A stretch of 38,831 bases of DNA from Ruthenibacterium sp. (lineage in GTDB: Bacteria > Bacillota > Clostridia > Oscillospirales > Ruminococcaceae), in NCBI GenBank assembly GCA_020025235.1, contig JAHHSL010000015.1, positions 1 through 38,831 of the forward strand, read 5' to 3'. Within the stretch, counting starts at the first letter, position 1. Every line of letters starts with the position of its first letter. The notes under the pieces are model-generated. The model was given only the letters and a program-made list of their open reading frames with translations, searched no databases and was not told where the DNA came from. Below, piece after piece: positions 21,971-29,888 of this stretch. The position numbers were made by a program, and so were the translations under genes.

Positions 21971-22510
21971 ATGAAACAAAGAACCGCAGTCAGGGAATTG
22001 ATCCTCACCGCATTGTTTGCGGCGCTCACCGCCGTTTTTTCGCAGATCCGTCTGCCGATCGGCCCGGTGCCGTTCAACCTCGGCGTATTCGGCGCATATC
22101 TTGCCGGCATGCTGCTGTCTCCGCTCTGGGCGGGCGCATCCATGGGTGTGTATATGCTTCTGGGGGCAGTGGGCATCCCGGTGTTCGCGGGCTTCATGGC
22201 GGGGCCGACGGCACTGTTCGGCCCCACCGGCGGGTACATCATGGGCTATCTGTTCATTGCGGTGCTCACCTCGTTTGCCGCGCACCGCACGCAGAACACG
22301 GCAGTGACGGCAGCGGCAATGCTGCTCGGGCTTGTCATCTGCTACGGGCTGGGCACGGTGTGGTTTATGACGATCACGGGGACGCAGCTGCAAAAGGCGC
22401 TTATGGCATGTGTTGTCCCGTTCATAATTCCGGATCTCGGCAAAGCGGCGGCGGCGCTCTGGCTCGGCCGTCAGCTTTCGCACCGCATGCGCAAAGCGGG
22501 CGTGCTGTAA
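21971..22510 (+). CDS. bioY: Biotin transporter BioY, 179 aa
   Basis: Substrate-binding membrane component for biotin uptake, working with an ECF module or alone. Motifs 'IGPVPFNLGVFGAYLAGMLLSPLWAGASMGVYMLLGAVGIPVFAGFMAG...LFGPTGGYIMGYL' are those of BioY, with about six membrane helices. The ribosome site is AAAGGAAG. It directly follows birA on the same strand, so expression is probably biotin-controlled through the dyad upstream. A strong terminator lies after it. No biotin synthesis genes are visible here, suggesting scavenging. Confidence 0.95.
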   Translation: MKQRTAVRELILTALFAALTAVFSQIRLPIGPVPFNLGVFGAYLAGMLLSPLWAGASMGVYMLLGAVGIPVFAGFMAGPTALFGPTGGYIMGYLFIAVLTSFAAHRTQNTAVTAAAMLLGLVICYGLGTVWFMTITGTQLQKALMACVVPFIIPDLGKAAAALWLGRQLSHRMRKAGVL

Positions 22511-22525
22511 CCGGCTGAAAAAAGC

Positions 22526-22562
22526 AAAAGGCGGAACATCCGAAGGGCTGTTCCGCCTTTTT
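22526..22562 (+). terminator. Terminator of birA-bioY
   Basis: AAAAGGCGGAACA pairs with TGTTCCGCCTTTT around a 10-base loop, ending in five T. Confidence 0.88.
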
Positions 22563-22672
22563 ATATGGATTTTTCGGTTTTACCTTGTGCCGCCGTGCCC
22601 GGCGTCATCGTGTCCGGCGTCATCGGCCGCACGCCGCCGGGATGCAGTGCTTTGACACTGCGGATTTTTTTC

Positions 22673-22712
22673 TTAGAAAAAGCACCGCCTGCATCTGGGC
22701 AGACGGTGCTTT
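22673..22712 (-). terminator. Terminator of the Ser/Asp-rich protein gene
   Basis: On the minus strand AAAGCACCG...CTGCC pairs with GCAG...CGGTGCTTT (one internal mismatch), followed by a T run. Between it and the bioY terminator lies 110 bases with a repeated TCCGGCGTCATCG but no gene. Confidence 0.75.
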
Positions 22713-22722
22713 GCACTTGCGT

Positions 22723-23685
22723 TTATTTTGTGCGGGAGGGCGCCGGATTCGTGTCGGAGGAATCCGATTCGGCGTCAGAAGGATCGGCGTTTGCGTCGGA
22801 AGAATCCGTTTCGGCGTCGAGAGAAGCGGGATCCTCATCGGTGGAATCCGAACTGATGTCGGAAGGGACGGCGGCGTCAGAGGAATCTGCGCCGGATTCA
22901 CCGGGCAGCGTGGATGCGATGTTATCCAGAACCTGATCCTGCGGCGGCGTGGAAGCCGAAGAAGCGCCGGAGCTGGACGATGCGCTTTCGGGCTGTGTTT
23001 CACTGAGTAAAATCGCGGAAAGGTAATATTCGCCGTCCGTTTCGGTGAACATATAATCCAGATATTTCGACGGCTCCAGCTTGGCGGGGTCAAAGACCAT
23101 TTCGCCGTTGCCGTAAAGATCCAGATATCCGACCGTGACGCGCTTTACGCCGTGACCTTCGCGCTTGATCGAAACAACGCGCGGCGCATACAGGCCGTTT
23201 ACGCTGGTGATCGGCAGCAGATAGGCGTTTTTCTCCGGCACATACTCAAAGGTAAGGCCGTTGTCGGTGAAGGAATCGTAGGTGAAGTGGAAATCGGGGC
23301 CGTACAGCGAAGCAACAACACGGTCGATATCCAGTGTGGGCAGATACATGGCGCCGATATCGTCGCGTTCGTATGCGTCCAGAGAATCGTGGTTCTGCTG
23401 CACCACCGTCCAGATCGCGGCGTGAAGCAGACGCGTGCGGTTTGCGTTTTCCAGCGAATCGAACGGTTCAGGGTCCAAAGAAACAAGCACCTGCAGGCGC
23501 TGTTCATAGGAAAGACGTTCTTCGGTATCATCAAACAGCTTGGCTGTCATGCGGATGCCGCCGGAAATGACGCTGACAAGACCGATGACGACAAGAATGC
23601 ATACGACAGCGCCCAAAAGCTGCCGCAGTCTGCGGCGGCGGCGCAGGCTGCTGCGCTGCTGATCGGCTTCGTTGGTTGTTGCCAT
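22723..23685 (-). CDS. Membrane-anchored protein with Ser/Asp-rich tail, 320 aa
   Basis: Function not recognised. A basic N-terminus (residues about 12-23, RSSLRRRRRLRQ) precedes one transmembrane anchor (LLGAVVCILVVIGLVSVI, about 24-41); then comes an extracellular domain of roughly 180 residues (MTAKLFDDTEERLSYEQRLQ...). The last ~95 residues are low-complexity Ser, Asp, Ala, Pro, Glu (SASSSSGASSASTPPQDQ, then SSD-type repeats), suggesting a flexible wall-spanning or glycosylated spacer. The gene starts at the ATG at 23685 with AAAGGAGG and is divergent from hflX. The folded domain may belong to a clostridial family of unknown function. Confidence 0.8.
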   Translation of the reverse strand: MATTNEADQQRSSLRRRRRLRQLLGAVVCILVVIGLVSVISGGIRMTAKLFDDTEERLSYEQRLQVLVSLDPEPFDSLENANRTRLLHAAIWTVVQQNHDSLDAYERDDIGAMYLPTLDIDRVVASLYGPDFHFTYDSFTDNGLTFEYVPEKNAYLLPITSVNGLYAPRVVSIKREGHGVKRVTVGYLDLYGNGEMVFDPAKLEPSKYLDYMFTETDGEYYLSAILLSETQPESASSSSGASSASTPPQDQVLDNIASTLPGESGADSSDAAVPSDISSDSTDEDPASLDAETDSSDANADPSDAESDSSDTNPAPSRTK

Positions 23686-23811
23686 GAATAGACCTCCTTT
23701 GTATCACACGGGAAAAACCCTAAAACGCGATAAAACAAAATTAAACTGATATAGATAAATATTGTACCACAAAACTTTGCCGAAAGAAAGCATAAGGCGC
23801 GTATTTTTCCT

Positions 23812-23840
23812 TTGACGAAGCGGTAAAATACTGGTACAAT
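23812..23840 (+). promoter_or_regulatory. hflX promoter
   Basis: TTGACG (23812-23817) and TACAAT (23835-23840) are 17 bp apart, about 74 bases before the hflX start. Confidence 0.75.
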
Positions 23841-23913
23841 AGCCCCAAAGACGCGGTTTTCAGCAAAAATCGCGCCCGAACAGCGAAAAGCAGATTCATC
23901 GAAAGGAACAAAT

Positions 23914-25155
23914 ATGGTAGAAGAACCGATCAAAGTGGTACTGTTCGCCGCGGACTGCGGCGACTATGATATGGAACGCAGCATGGAAGAGCTTGCCGCA
24001 CTGGCGCAGGCCAACGGCATGCAGTCCGTTGCCGAAGTGGTGCAAAAGCGCGAACATCCGGAAGCTGCCACCTATCTGGGCGAAGGACGTCTGGAAGAAG
24101 GAAGGCTGCTGTGCGAAAATCTCGGCGCGGAATGTGCGATTTTCGACGCCGAGCTTTCGGGCAGCCAGATCCGCAATCTGGAACAGATCCTGCAGGTGCA
24201 GGTGATCGACCGCACGATGCTGATTCTGGAAATCTTTGCAAGCCGTGCCGTCACCAATGAAGGCAAGCTGCAGACCGAGCTTGCGACGCTGCAGTACCGT
24301 CTGCCGCGCCTTGCGGGGCTGGGCGCAAGCCTTTCGCGTCAGGGCGGCGGTGGCGGCGGCGGCGCGGGCGCGCGCCGCGGCGCAGGTGAAAGCAAGCTGG
24401 AATATGACCGCCGCCATGTGCGCCGGCGCATTGATGCTTTGCGCGAACGGCTTGAAGAAATGGAGCGCCGGCGCGCGGAAACACGCCGCAGCCGTTTGAA
24501 AAGCGGCGTGCCGGTGATCGCGCTGGTGGGCTATACCAACGTTGGCAAATCCAGCCTGCTGAACCGCCTGTGCGGTGCGCAGGTCATGGAGGCGGATATG
24601 CTGTTTGCAACGCTCGACCCCACGGCGCGCAAGCTGACGCTGCCCTCGGGGCTTGCCAGTGTGGCGGTGGATACGGTCGGCTTTGTCAGCCGCCTGCCGC
24701 ACAATCTGGTGCAGGCGTTCAAAAGCACGCTGGAGGAAGCCGCGTTTGCCGACGTGATCCTGAAGGTGTGCGATGCATCCGACCCCGAAGCCGCATCGCA
24801 GCTTGCCGTTACGGACGAAGTGCTTGCAGAGCTTGGCTGCGGCGAGATCCCGCAGATCGTGGTCTATAATAAATGCGACAGGGTGGAAAACGCGGCGCTG
24901 TTCGATACCAGTGCCGTGCGCACCAGCGCGGTGACGGGCGAAGGACTGGAAGAACTGCTCGGGCGCATCGACGCGGTGCTGGCCGACCGCGTGCGGCACA
25001 TTTCGGTGCTGCTGCCGTACGATAAGCTGGGCGAAGCGGTGCCCATGCGTGAAAACGGAACGGTGCTTGCGGAGGAATACCGCGAAGACGGGCTGTTTTT
25101 GGAGGGCGTCGTCAAAACGTCCGATCTGCACCGCTATACGCCGTATCTTGTCTGA
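23914..25155 (+). CDS. hflX: GTPase HflX, 413 aa
   Basis: Ribosome-splitting or rescue GTPase. The N-terminal nucleotide-binding domain ends in a long helical hairpin, with the usual glycine-rich linker (GGGGGGGAGARRG, about residues 146-158) and 'ESKLEYDRRHVRRRI'. The G domain carries G1 GYTNVGKSS (about 206-214), 'FATLDPTARKL' and 'DTVGFVSRLPHNLVQAFKSTL' (G2-G3), 'NKCD' (G4) and a C-terminal stretch. Start ATG at 23914 with AAAGGAA. It has its own promoter and terminator, so appears monocistronic. Confidence 0.94.
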   Translation: MVEEPIKVVLFAADCGDYDMERSMEELAALAQANGMQSVAEVVQKREHPEAATYLGEGRLEEGRLLCENLGAECAIFDAELSGSQIRNLEQILQVQVIDRTMLILEIFASRAVTNEGKLQTELATLQYRLPRLAGLGASLSRQGGGGGGGAGARRGAGESKLEYDRRHVRRRIDALRERLEEMERRRAETRRSRLKSGVPVIALVGYTNVGKSSLLNRLCGAQVMEADMLFATLDPTARKLTLPSGLASVAVDTVGFVSRLPHNLVQAFKSTLEEAAFADVILKVCDASDPEAASQLAVTDEVLAELGCGEIPQIVVYNKCDRVENAALFDTSAVRTSAVTGEGLEELLGRIDAVLADRVRHISVLLPYDKLGEAVPMRENGTVLAEEYREDGLFLEGVVKTSDLHRYTPYLV

Positions 25156-25168
25156 AACAGGGAAAAAC

Positions 25169-25199
25169 AAAAAGCGCTGCCGGGAAGGCAGCGCTTTTT
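25169..25199 (+). terminator. Terminator of hflX
   Basis: AAAAAGCGCTGCC pairs with GGCAGCGCTTTTT around a five-base loop. Confidence 0.88.
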
Positions 25200-25316
25200 G
25201 TATAGAGGGGTGGGAAAGTATAGATAAAAAAGATAGAATTAAATCTGACAGACTAAGTATACACGATTCGCTTTATTTGTCAAAAGGAAAACGGGAGAAA
25301 ATAGTTCACATAATTA

Positions 25317-25345
25317 TTTACAAAGCGCATATTTCGTTATATAAT
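25317..25345 (+). promoter_or_regulatory. Promoter of the Lrp-type regulator operon
   Basis: TTTACA (25317-25322) and TATAAT (25340-25345) 17 bp apart lie in an AT-rich island (25,201-25,450) that otherwise holds no gene. The leader is about 100 bases. Autoregulatory sites are likely here but no clear palindrome stands out. Confidence 0.75.
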
Positions 25346-25454
25346 TAAGAAGCAGCCAAAAGATGCTTTTCAAAATTTATTTTTTCAAATTTCATCGGGA
25401 AACGGCTTTAAAACATTAAGATTTTACGGATCAAGCAGAAAGGGGAATGTGCCA

Positions 25455-25919
25455 ATGGATGAACTGGACAGCAGGATCCTGCGTCTTTTGACGGAGGATG
25501 GGCGCATGACGGTAAAGGAGATCGCAGGCAAGGTTGCCCTGACAAGCCCGGCTGTCAGCGAGCGCATCCGCCGCATGGAAAAAAGCGGTGTGATCGCGGG
25601 GTACACCGTGGTGCTTGGCGATGTGGGGCCGAAAAGCCGCATTGATGCGCTGATCGGGATTTCCGTCGCACCGGCAGACCGGCAGTATTTCCTTTCCATG
25701 GCGGAAAATCAGTCCGGCGTGACGCAGTGCTTTCATGTGACCGGCAGCCACAGCTTTATTGTAAAGGTAAGCTGTGCGGATATGCACGAGCTGGAACATC
25801 TCATCAACCGGTTCCAGAAGCTGGGCCAGACCAATACGCAGATCATCCTGTCCACACCGCTGGACAGACGCTATTCCCTTGGGATGCTGAATGCAAAGGA
25901 GCAGGAGCATGGTGTGTAA
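25455..25919 (+). CDS. Lrp/AsnC-family regulator, 154 aa
   Basis: Feast/famine regulator. A winged helix-turn-helix (DSRILRLLTEDGRMTVKEIAGKVALTSPAVSERIRRMEKSGVI) is followed by a ligand-binding RAM domain (SRIDALIGISVAPADRQYFLSMAENQSGVTQCFHVTGSHSFIVKVSC), as usual for full-length AsnC-type proteins. The start is the ATG at 25455, GGGG nine bases upstream; the GTG at 25449 is too near the ribosome site. Its 3' end overlaps the start of the zinc-ribbon membrane protein gene, so they are co-expressed. Ligand unknown. Confidence 0.93.
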   Translation: MDELDSRILRLLTEDGRMTVKEIAGKVALTSPAVSERIRRMEKSGVIAGYTVVLGDVGPKSRIDALIGISVAPADRQYFLSMAENQSGVTQCFHVTGSHSFIVKVSCADMHELEHLINRFQKLGQTNTQIILSTPLDRRYSLGMLNAKEQEHGV

Positions 25920-26328
25920 GGTATGCGGCAGCGAAGTGCGCGAAACGGCGCGCTTTTGCGGAAAATGCGGCGCACCGATCGTGCGCGGGGATGCCCCGGA
26001 ACAGCGTGCAGCAAACGCGCCCGCCGATGCGGCGCCGGCGGAAAATAAGCCGGACCCGGATAATCCTGACGCTTTGCCGAAGGAGGATCTTGTCCCGCTT
26101 ACCACGCCGCAGTGCGTGTGGATGCTGCTGGCGATGCTCATTCCGGTGCTGAATGTGATTTTGATGCTGAAATGGGCGTATTCCGAACGCGGCAACGAAA
26201 GCCGCCGCAGCTTTGCGCGCGCAGGGCTGATCTTGCTGGGCATCGTGCTGGCGGTGCTGATCGTCGTGCTGGCGTGTGTGCTGGCGGGGCTTCAAATGGG
26301 CTGGCTCACCGTGCCGCATCTGATGTAA
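25909..26328 (+). CDS. Zinc-ribbon membrane protein, 139 aa
   Basis: An N-terminal zinc ribbon (MVCKVCGSEVRETARFCGKCGAP) followed by an acidic Pro/Ala-rich linker (PADAAPAENKPDPDNPDALPKED), then two transmembrane helices (CVWMLLAMLIPVLNVILMLKWAY and LILLGIVLAVLIVVLACVLAGL). It starts inside the last codons of the Lrp-type gene (ATG 25909 overlapping GTGTAA), behind AAAGGAG. This arrangement suggests a regulator with a membrane partner, but no function is known. Zinc-ribbon membrane proteins of this kind are common in Clostridia. Confidence 0.85.
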   Translation: MVCKVCGSEVRETARFCGKCGAPIVRGDAPEQRAANAPADAAPAENKPDPDNPDALPKEDLVPLTTPQCVWMLLAMLIPVLNVILMLKWAYSERGNESRRSFARAGLILLGIVLAVLIVVLACVLAGLQMGWLTVPHLM

Positions 26329-26420
26329 AACCGGAAAGCCGCAGCGGGGCGGATGCCATGCCGCCGCGCGCGGAATATGCGGTGTGCGTATGCCCGAAAA
26401 AGCGCAGAAAATGAAAATAA

Positions 26421-26470
26421 AACAGCCGCTGACCTGCCCCCGACGGGCAGAAGTTCAGCGGCTGTTTTTT
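26421..26470. terminator. Bidirectional terminator, Lrp operon / niaX-like gene
   Basis: AACAGCCGCTGA pairs with TCAGCGGCTGTT around an inner hairpin (CTGCCC/GGGCAG); six T follow on the plus strand, and a T-rich run on the minus strand. It lies between convergent genes. Confidence 0.85.
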
Positions 26471-26500
26471 ATGTGCGGCGATGCATCCGGCTGTGCCGCA

Positions 26501-27061
26501 TCAGCGCGGCCAGCTGGCGGGCAGCTGTGTCACGTGGGAAACCGGACGCCAGACAAGGATGCCCAGATAATAGTCCAGCATGCCGTGCACCAGCGTGCCG
26601 AAGCCGACAAGCCCGATGACGGTGGAAAGGAACGTGCCGTCGTGCGTCATGCCGTTGAACCAGAAATACGTTACAACAAGGGCTTCGGCAATTCCGTGGA
26701 TGATGTTGAGAAAAATGCCGAACAGGAAAATTTTAAGCGGGGAGGACATGACCTCCGGCTTGTTTTTCAGGATGTATGCACCGGCCGCGACAAAAAAGAT
26801 CTGGCTGAGTGCGCGCAGAACGACGACCGGCGGGAAACCGGCCAGAAGGAAACCGAGCGAAGCGCCCAGCTCCACGGCGATGCCGATTGCCGGAGAGATA
26901 AACATGGCAATGAAGATCGTCAAATGGCTGCCCAGGGTAAAGCTCATCGGCGGGATCTGGATTTTGATCGGGGATACGATCGGGATCAGGATCGCGATCG
27001 CGCACAGCAGGGAAGCGACGCACAGCCTGCGGATCTGCAGGGCATTTTTGGAAGCGGACAT
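26501..27061 (-). CDS. Probable niacin ECF transporter S component (NiaX-like), 186 aa
   Basis: Small multi-span membrane protein with about six helices: 'RRLCVASLLCAIAILIPIVSPIKIQIPPMSFTLGSHLTIFIAMFISPAIGIAVELGASLGFLLAG' has the feel of ECF-type substrate-binding subunits; a following 'NIIHGIAEALVVTYFW' and 'LHGMLDYYLGILVW'-like segments close the fold. I call it niacin-specific only because NiaR is encoded directly upstream on the same strand and a NiaR-like operator overlaps its promoter region. It starts at 27061 (MSASKNALQIRR) behind AGGAGG; an upstream start at 27115 is less good. The ATPase subunits must be encoded elsewhere. Confidence 0.8.
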   Translation of the reverse strand: MSASKNALQIRRLCVASLLCAIAILIPIVSPIKIQIPPMSFTLGSHLTIFIAMFISPAIGIAVELGASLGFLLAGFPPVVVLRALSQIFFVAAGAYILKNKPEVMSSPLKIFLFGIFLNIIHGIAEALVVTYFWFNGMTHDGTFLSTVIGLVGFGTLVHGMLDYYLGILVWRPVSHVTQLPASWPR

Positions 27062-27092
27062 AATGATTTCCTCCTGTAAATAAACTGACATG

Positions 27093-27120
27093 CACCTGCA
27101 TATTACAGGTGTCAAGACAC
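27093..27120. promoter_or_regulatory. Candidate NiaR operator
   Basis: CACCTG-N7-CAGGTG (27093-27111) overlaps GTGTC-N2-GACAC (27109-27120); read on the minus strand this gives GTGTCTTGACACCTGT, which from memory fits the core of the Firmicutes NiaR operator. It begins about 10 bases downstream of the -10 box of the transporter promoter, an ideal roadblock position. Confidence 0.65.
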
Positions 27121-27129
27121 ATTACTGCT

Positions 27130-27158
27130 ACTATACACGCCTTTGTGCCGTACGTCAA
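27130..27158 (-). promoter_or_regulatory. Promoter of the niacin transporter gene
   Basis: On the minus strand TTGACG (27153-27158) and TATAGT (27130-27135) are 17 bp apart, followed by the dyad operator. Confidence 0.75.
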
Positions 27159-27169
27159 TTCCGCAGACG

Positions 27170-27210
27170 AAAAATCCCCCTATATACCAAAAATACGGTA
27201 TACAGGGGGA
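27170..27210 (-). terminator. Terminator of niaR
   Basis: On the minus strand TCCCCCTGTATACC pairs with GGTATATAGGGGGA (one mismatch), followed by five T. It separates niaR from the transporter gene, which has its own promoter. Confidence 0.8.
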
Positions 27211-27241
27211 ATCATTTGTGCAATCCGTCTGCGCGGGTGCA

Positions 27242-27760
27242 TCACATATCCACAAGAAATTCTTTTTCGGCCAGTGCGGCAAGCACTCGTTCGCGGTGCG
27301 CTTCATCCGGACAGGAAAGCGTGTGCAGATGAATGTCACCGGTCAGCCGGCAAAGCAGCTGGGCGCTGTTTTCGGAAAGCTTTTTGACAAATTCGTCCGC
27401 GTCAAAGCGGCTGAACACCTGCAGCTGTCCGGAAAGCTGGCCGTATACCGGATGCTCCACCGTCACATCCAGTACGCCGCAGCCGCAGTCCACCACGGTG
27501 TAAAGCTCCTGCAAAAGCCCGTCCATGCCGTGGCGGCATGCCACCGTGCACAGGATGCGCCCGGTGGGGGCGGCGTCCTCAAGCACATAGCCGCGGGGCG
27601 TTGCGGTGATCGGGCTGCCGCCCGCGCGCAGCAGGGCAACGTCGCCCACAACGGCCTGACGGCTGACGCCCAGTTCCGATGCAAGAACACCGGCGCTCAC
27701 CGGGCCGGATGCGCCCGAAAGCGTCTGCAAAATTTTTTCTCTGCGCTGTGCTGCCGTCAT
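27242..27760 (-). CDS. niaR: NAD biosynthesis repressor NiaR, 172 aa
   Basis: Nicotinate-responsive repressor of NAD synthesis and niacin uptake genes. The N-terminal winged helix (residues about 3-60, 'LASELGVSRQAVVGDVALLRAGG') is followed by the 3H domain: the metal-binding residues H77, E85, H144 and H146 ('DIHLHTL') are all in the positions I would expect from Thermotoga NiaR. Size is normal. The ATG at 27760 has GGGAGAG upstream; a weak promoter (TTTGTT / TACAAT, 27794-27822) precedes it. It lies upstream of a candidate niacin transporter with a fitting operator. Confidence 0.92.
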   Translation of the reverse strand: MTAAQRREKILQTLSGASGPVSAGVLASELGVSRQAVVGDVALLRAGGSPITATPRGYVLEDAAPTGRILCTVACRHGMDGLLQELYTVVDCGCGVLDVTVEHPVYGQLSGQLQVFSRFDADEFVKKLSENSAQLLCRLTGDIHLHTLSCPDEAHRERVLAALAEKEFLVDM

Positions 27761-27862
27761 GATGCGTCTCTCCCTGTTTTGGATCTTGCTTTTATTGTAC
27801 CATAGTTTTTGCACAAAACAAAGGATGCAAAGGCAGATTTAACAGGGCGTTTACAAAGATAT

Positions 27863-27892
27863 TTGAAATTTGTCACATGTATGCGGTACAAT
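27863..27892 (+). promoter_or_regulatory. ftsH promoter
   Basis: TTGAAA (27863-27868) and TACAAT (27887-27892) with 18-bp spacing precede the ftsH start by 29 bases. The spacing is slightly long. Confidence 0.6.
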
Positions 27893-27921
27893 AGAAAATA
27901 CACTGGGAGGAGTGAATCATT

Positions 27922-29757
27922 ATGAACGAACAACCAAAACCCAATAAAAAACCGTTTATCTATTACGCATTGATCGCGATGCTGGTGCTGATGCTGCTCA
28001 ATGCGTTTGTGTTCCCGATGATCGGCGGCCCGCGCGTGACGGAGGTATCCTACGATGAATTTCAGCAGATGCTGAAAAACGATCAGGTCACGCATGTGGA
28101 AATGCAGGAAAACCGGCAGGAGCTGTATTTCAAGGCAAAAAACGAAAAAGGCATCGAGCGCGTTTATTCCACCGGTACATTCCCCGATCCGGCTCTGAAG
28201 GATGAGCTGGACAGCAAGGGCATCAAATATGCGGTTGCGGTGCCGCAGAAAAACAGCATGCTCATGGAATTTCTGTTCACATGGGTATTCCCCACGCTGA
28301 TCATGATTTTGCCCATGGTGTTCCTGTGGCGCATGATGCGCAAGCGCATGGGCGACGGCAGCAACATGATGTCGTTCGGCATGGGCAAAAGCAATGCCAA
28401 GATGTATGTGGCGGCGCAGACCGGCAAAACCTTTGCGGACGTTGCCGGGCAGGAAGAGGCAAAGGAAGCACTGGAGGAAATCGTCGATTTCCTGCACAGC
28501 CCCGATAAATACCGTTCGGTGGGCGCTGTGATGCCCAAGGGCGTGCTGCTGGTCGGCCCTCCGGGCACAGGCAAAACGCTGCTGGCAAAGGCAGTCGCCG
28601 GCGAAGCGAACGTGCCGTTCTTTTCGATCGCGGGCAGTGAATTTGTGGAAATGTTTGTCGGCCAGGGTGCAGCGCGCGTGCGCGACCTGTTCAAGCAGGC
28701 CAAGGAAAAAGCGCCGTGCATCGTGTTTATCGACGAGATCGACACGATCGGCAAAAAGCGTGACGGCAGCGGCATCGGCGGCAACGATGAACGCGAGCAG
28801 ACGCTCAATCAGCTTTTGAGCGAAATGGACGGCTTCGACGGCTCTTCCGGCGTTGTGATCCTTGCGGCGACAAACCGTCCGGAAACACTGGATAAGGCGC
28901 TGCTGCGTCCGGGCCGTTTTGACCGCCGCGTTCCCGTGGAACTGCCGGATCTGCAGGGCCGCGAAGCGATTCTGCGCGTACATGCAAAAAATGTCATGAT
29001 GGCCGATGACATCGATTACAAGGCCGTTGCGCGTGCGACGTCGGGCGCATCCGGCGCAGAGCTTGCAAACCTGATCAACGAAGCGGCGCTGCGTGCGGTA
29101 AAATGCAACCGGCGCATCGTGACGCAGGAGGATCTGACCGAATCCGTGGACGTTGTGGTTGCAGGCTATCAGCGCAAGAATGCGGTGCTTACCCCGCACG
29201 AAAAAGAGATCGTCGCCTATCACGAGATCGGGCATGCACTGGTTGCGGCAAAGCAGACGAACTCTGCACCGGTGACGAAGATCACGATCGTGCCGCGCAC
29301 CTCCGGCGCACTGGGCTATACGATGCAGACGCCGGAATCCGATACGGTGCTGCTTTCCAAGGAAGAAGCGCTTGCGAAAATCGCCACGCTGACGGGCGGG
29401 CGCAGTGCCGAAGAACTGGTGTTCGGCAGTGTCACGTCCGGCGCATCGAATGATATCGAACAGGCGACCAAAATGGCGCGCAGCATGGTCACGCGCCTGG
29501 GCATGAGCGAAACCTTCGACATGACGGCGCTGGAAACGGTGAATAACCAGTATCTCGGCGGCGACGCTTCGCTTGCATGCAGTGCCGAAACGGCGACCAA
29601 GATCGACCGCGAGGTGGTGGAAATCATCCGCACCGCGCACGAAAAGGCGATCGGCATCCTGAAGGATAATATGGATAAGCTGCACGAGCTGGCAAAATAT
29701 CTGCTGGAAAAAGAGACGATCACCGGCGACGAATTTATGGAAATTCTGGAACGCTGA
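27922..29757 (+). CDS. ftsH: ATP-dependent zinc metalloprotease FtsH, 611 aa
   Basis: Membrane AAA protease for quality control and regulated proteolysis. Transmembrane helix 1 (about 13-34), an extracytoplasmic domain, helix 2 (about 118-136), the AAA domain with Walker A GPPGTGKT (about 212-219), Walker B IVFIDEID, the second region of homology 'ATNRPETLDKALLRPGRFDR', and the peptidase HEIGH motif (434-438), with 'NDIEQATKMAR' carrying the third ligand Asp. Length 611 is ordinary; a C-terminal extension is absent. GGGAGGAG precedes the ATG at 11-base spacing. A strong terminator follows, so it is probably monocistronic. Confidence 0.97.
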   Translation: MNEQPKPNKKPFIYYALIAMLVLMLLNAFVFPMIGGPRVTEVSYDEFQQMLKNDQVTHVEMQENRQELYFKAKNEKGIERVYSTGTFPDPALKDELDSKGIKYAVAVPQKNSMLMEFLFTWVFPTLIMILPMVFLWRMMRKRMGDGSNMMSFGMGKSNAKMYVAAQTGKTFADVAGQEEAKEALEEIVDFLHSPDKYRSVGAVMPKGVLLVGPPGTGKTLLAKAVAGEANVPFFSIAGSEFVEMFVGQGAARVRDLFKQAKEKAPCIVFIDEIDTIGKKRDGSGIGGNDEREQTLNQLLSEMDGFDGSSGVVILAATNRPETLDKALLRPGRFDRRVPVELPDLQGREAILRVHAKNVMMADDIDYKAVARATSGASGAELANLINEAALRAVKCNRRIVTQEDLTESVDVVVAGYQRKNAVLTPHEKEIVAYHEIGHALVAAKQTNSAPVTKITIVPRTSGALGYTMQTPESDTVLLSKEEALAKIATLTGGRSAEELVFGSVTSGASNDIEQATKMARSMVTRLGMSETFDMTALETVNNQYLGGDASLACSAETATKIDREVVEIIRTAHEKAIGILKDNMDKLHELAKYLLEKETITGDEFMEILER

Positions 29758-29776
29758 TCGGCCGCATACAAACAGA

Positions 29777-29814
29777 AAGGCTCCCGAAGCAAATGCGCTT
29801 CGGGAGCCTTTTTT
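29777..29814 (+). terminator. Terminator of ftsH
   Basis: AAGGCTCCCGAAG and CTTCGGGAGCCTT pair around a short loop, followed by six T; the MATE gene converges from the other side. Confidence 0.9.
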
Positions 29815-29888
29815 CATGCAAAGAGGGGAAAAGCGGGGGGGCGGAAAGCCGCGCAAGGATGCAGGGCGCCGCGTGCAGAAGCGGTGCC

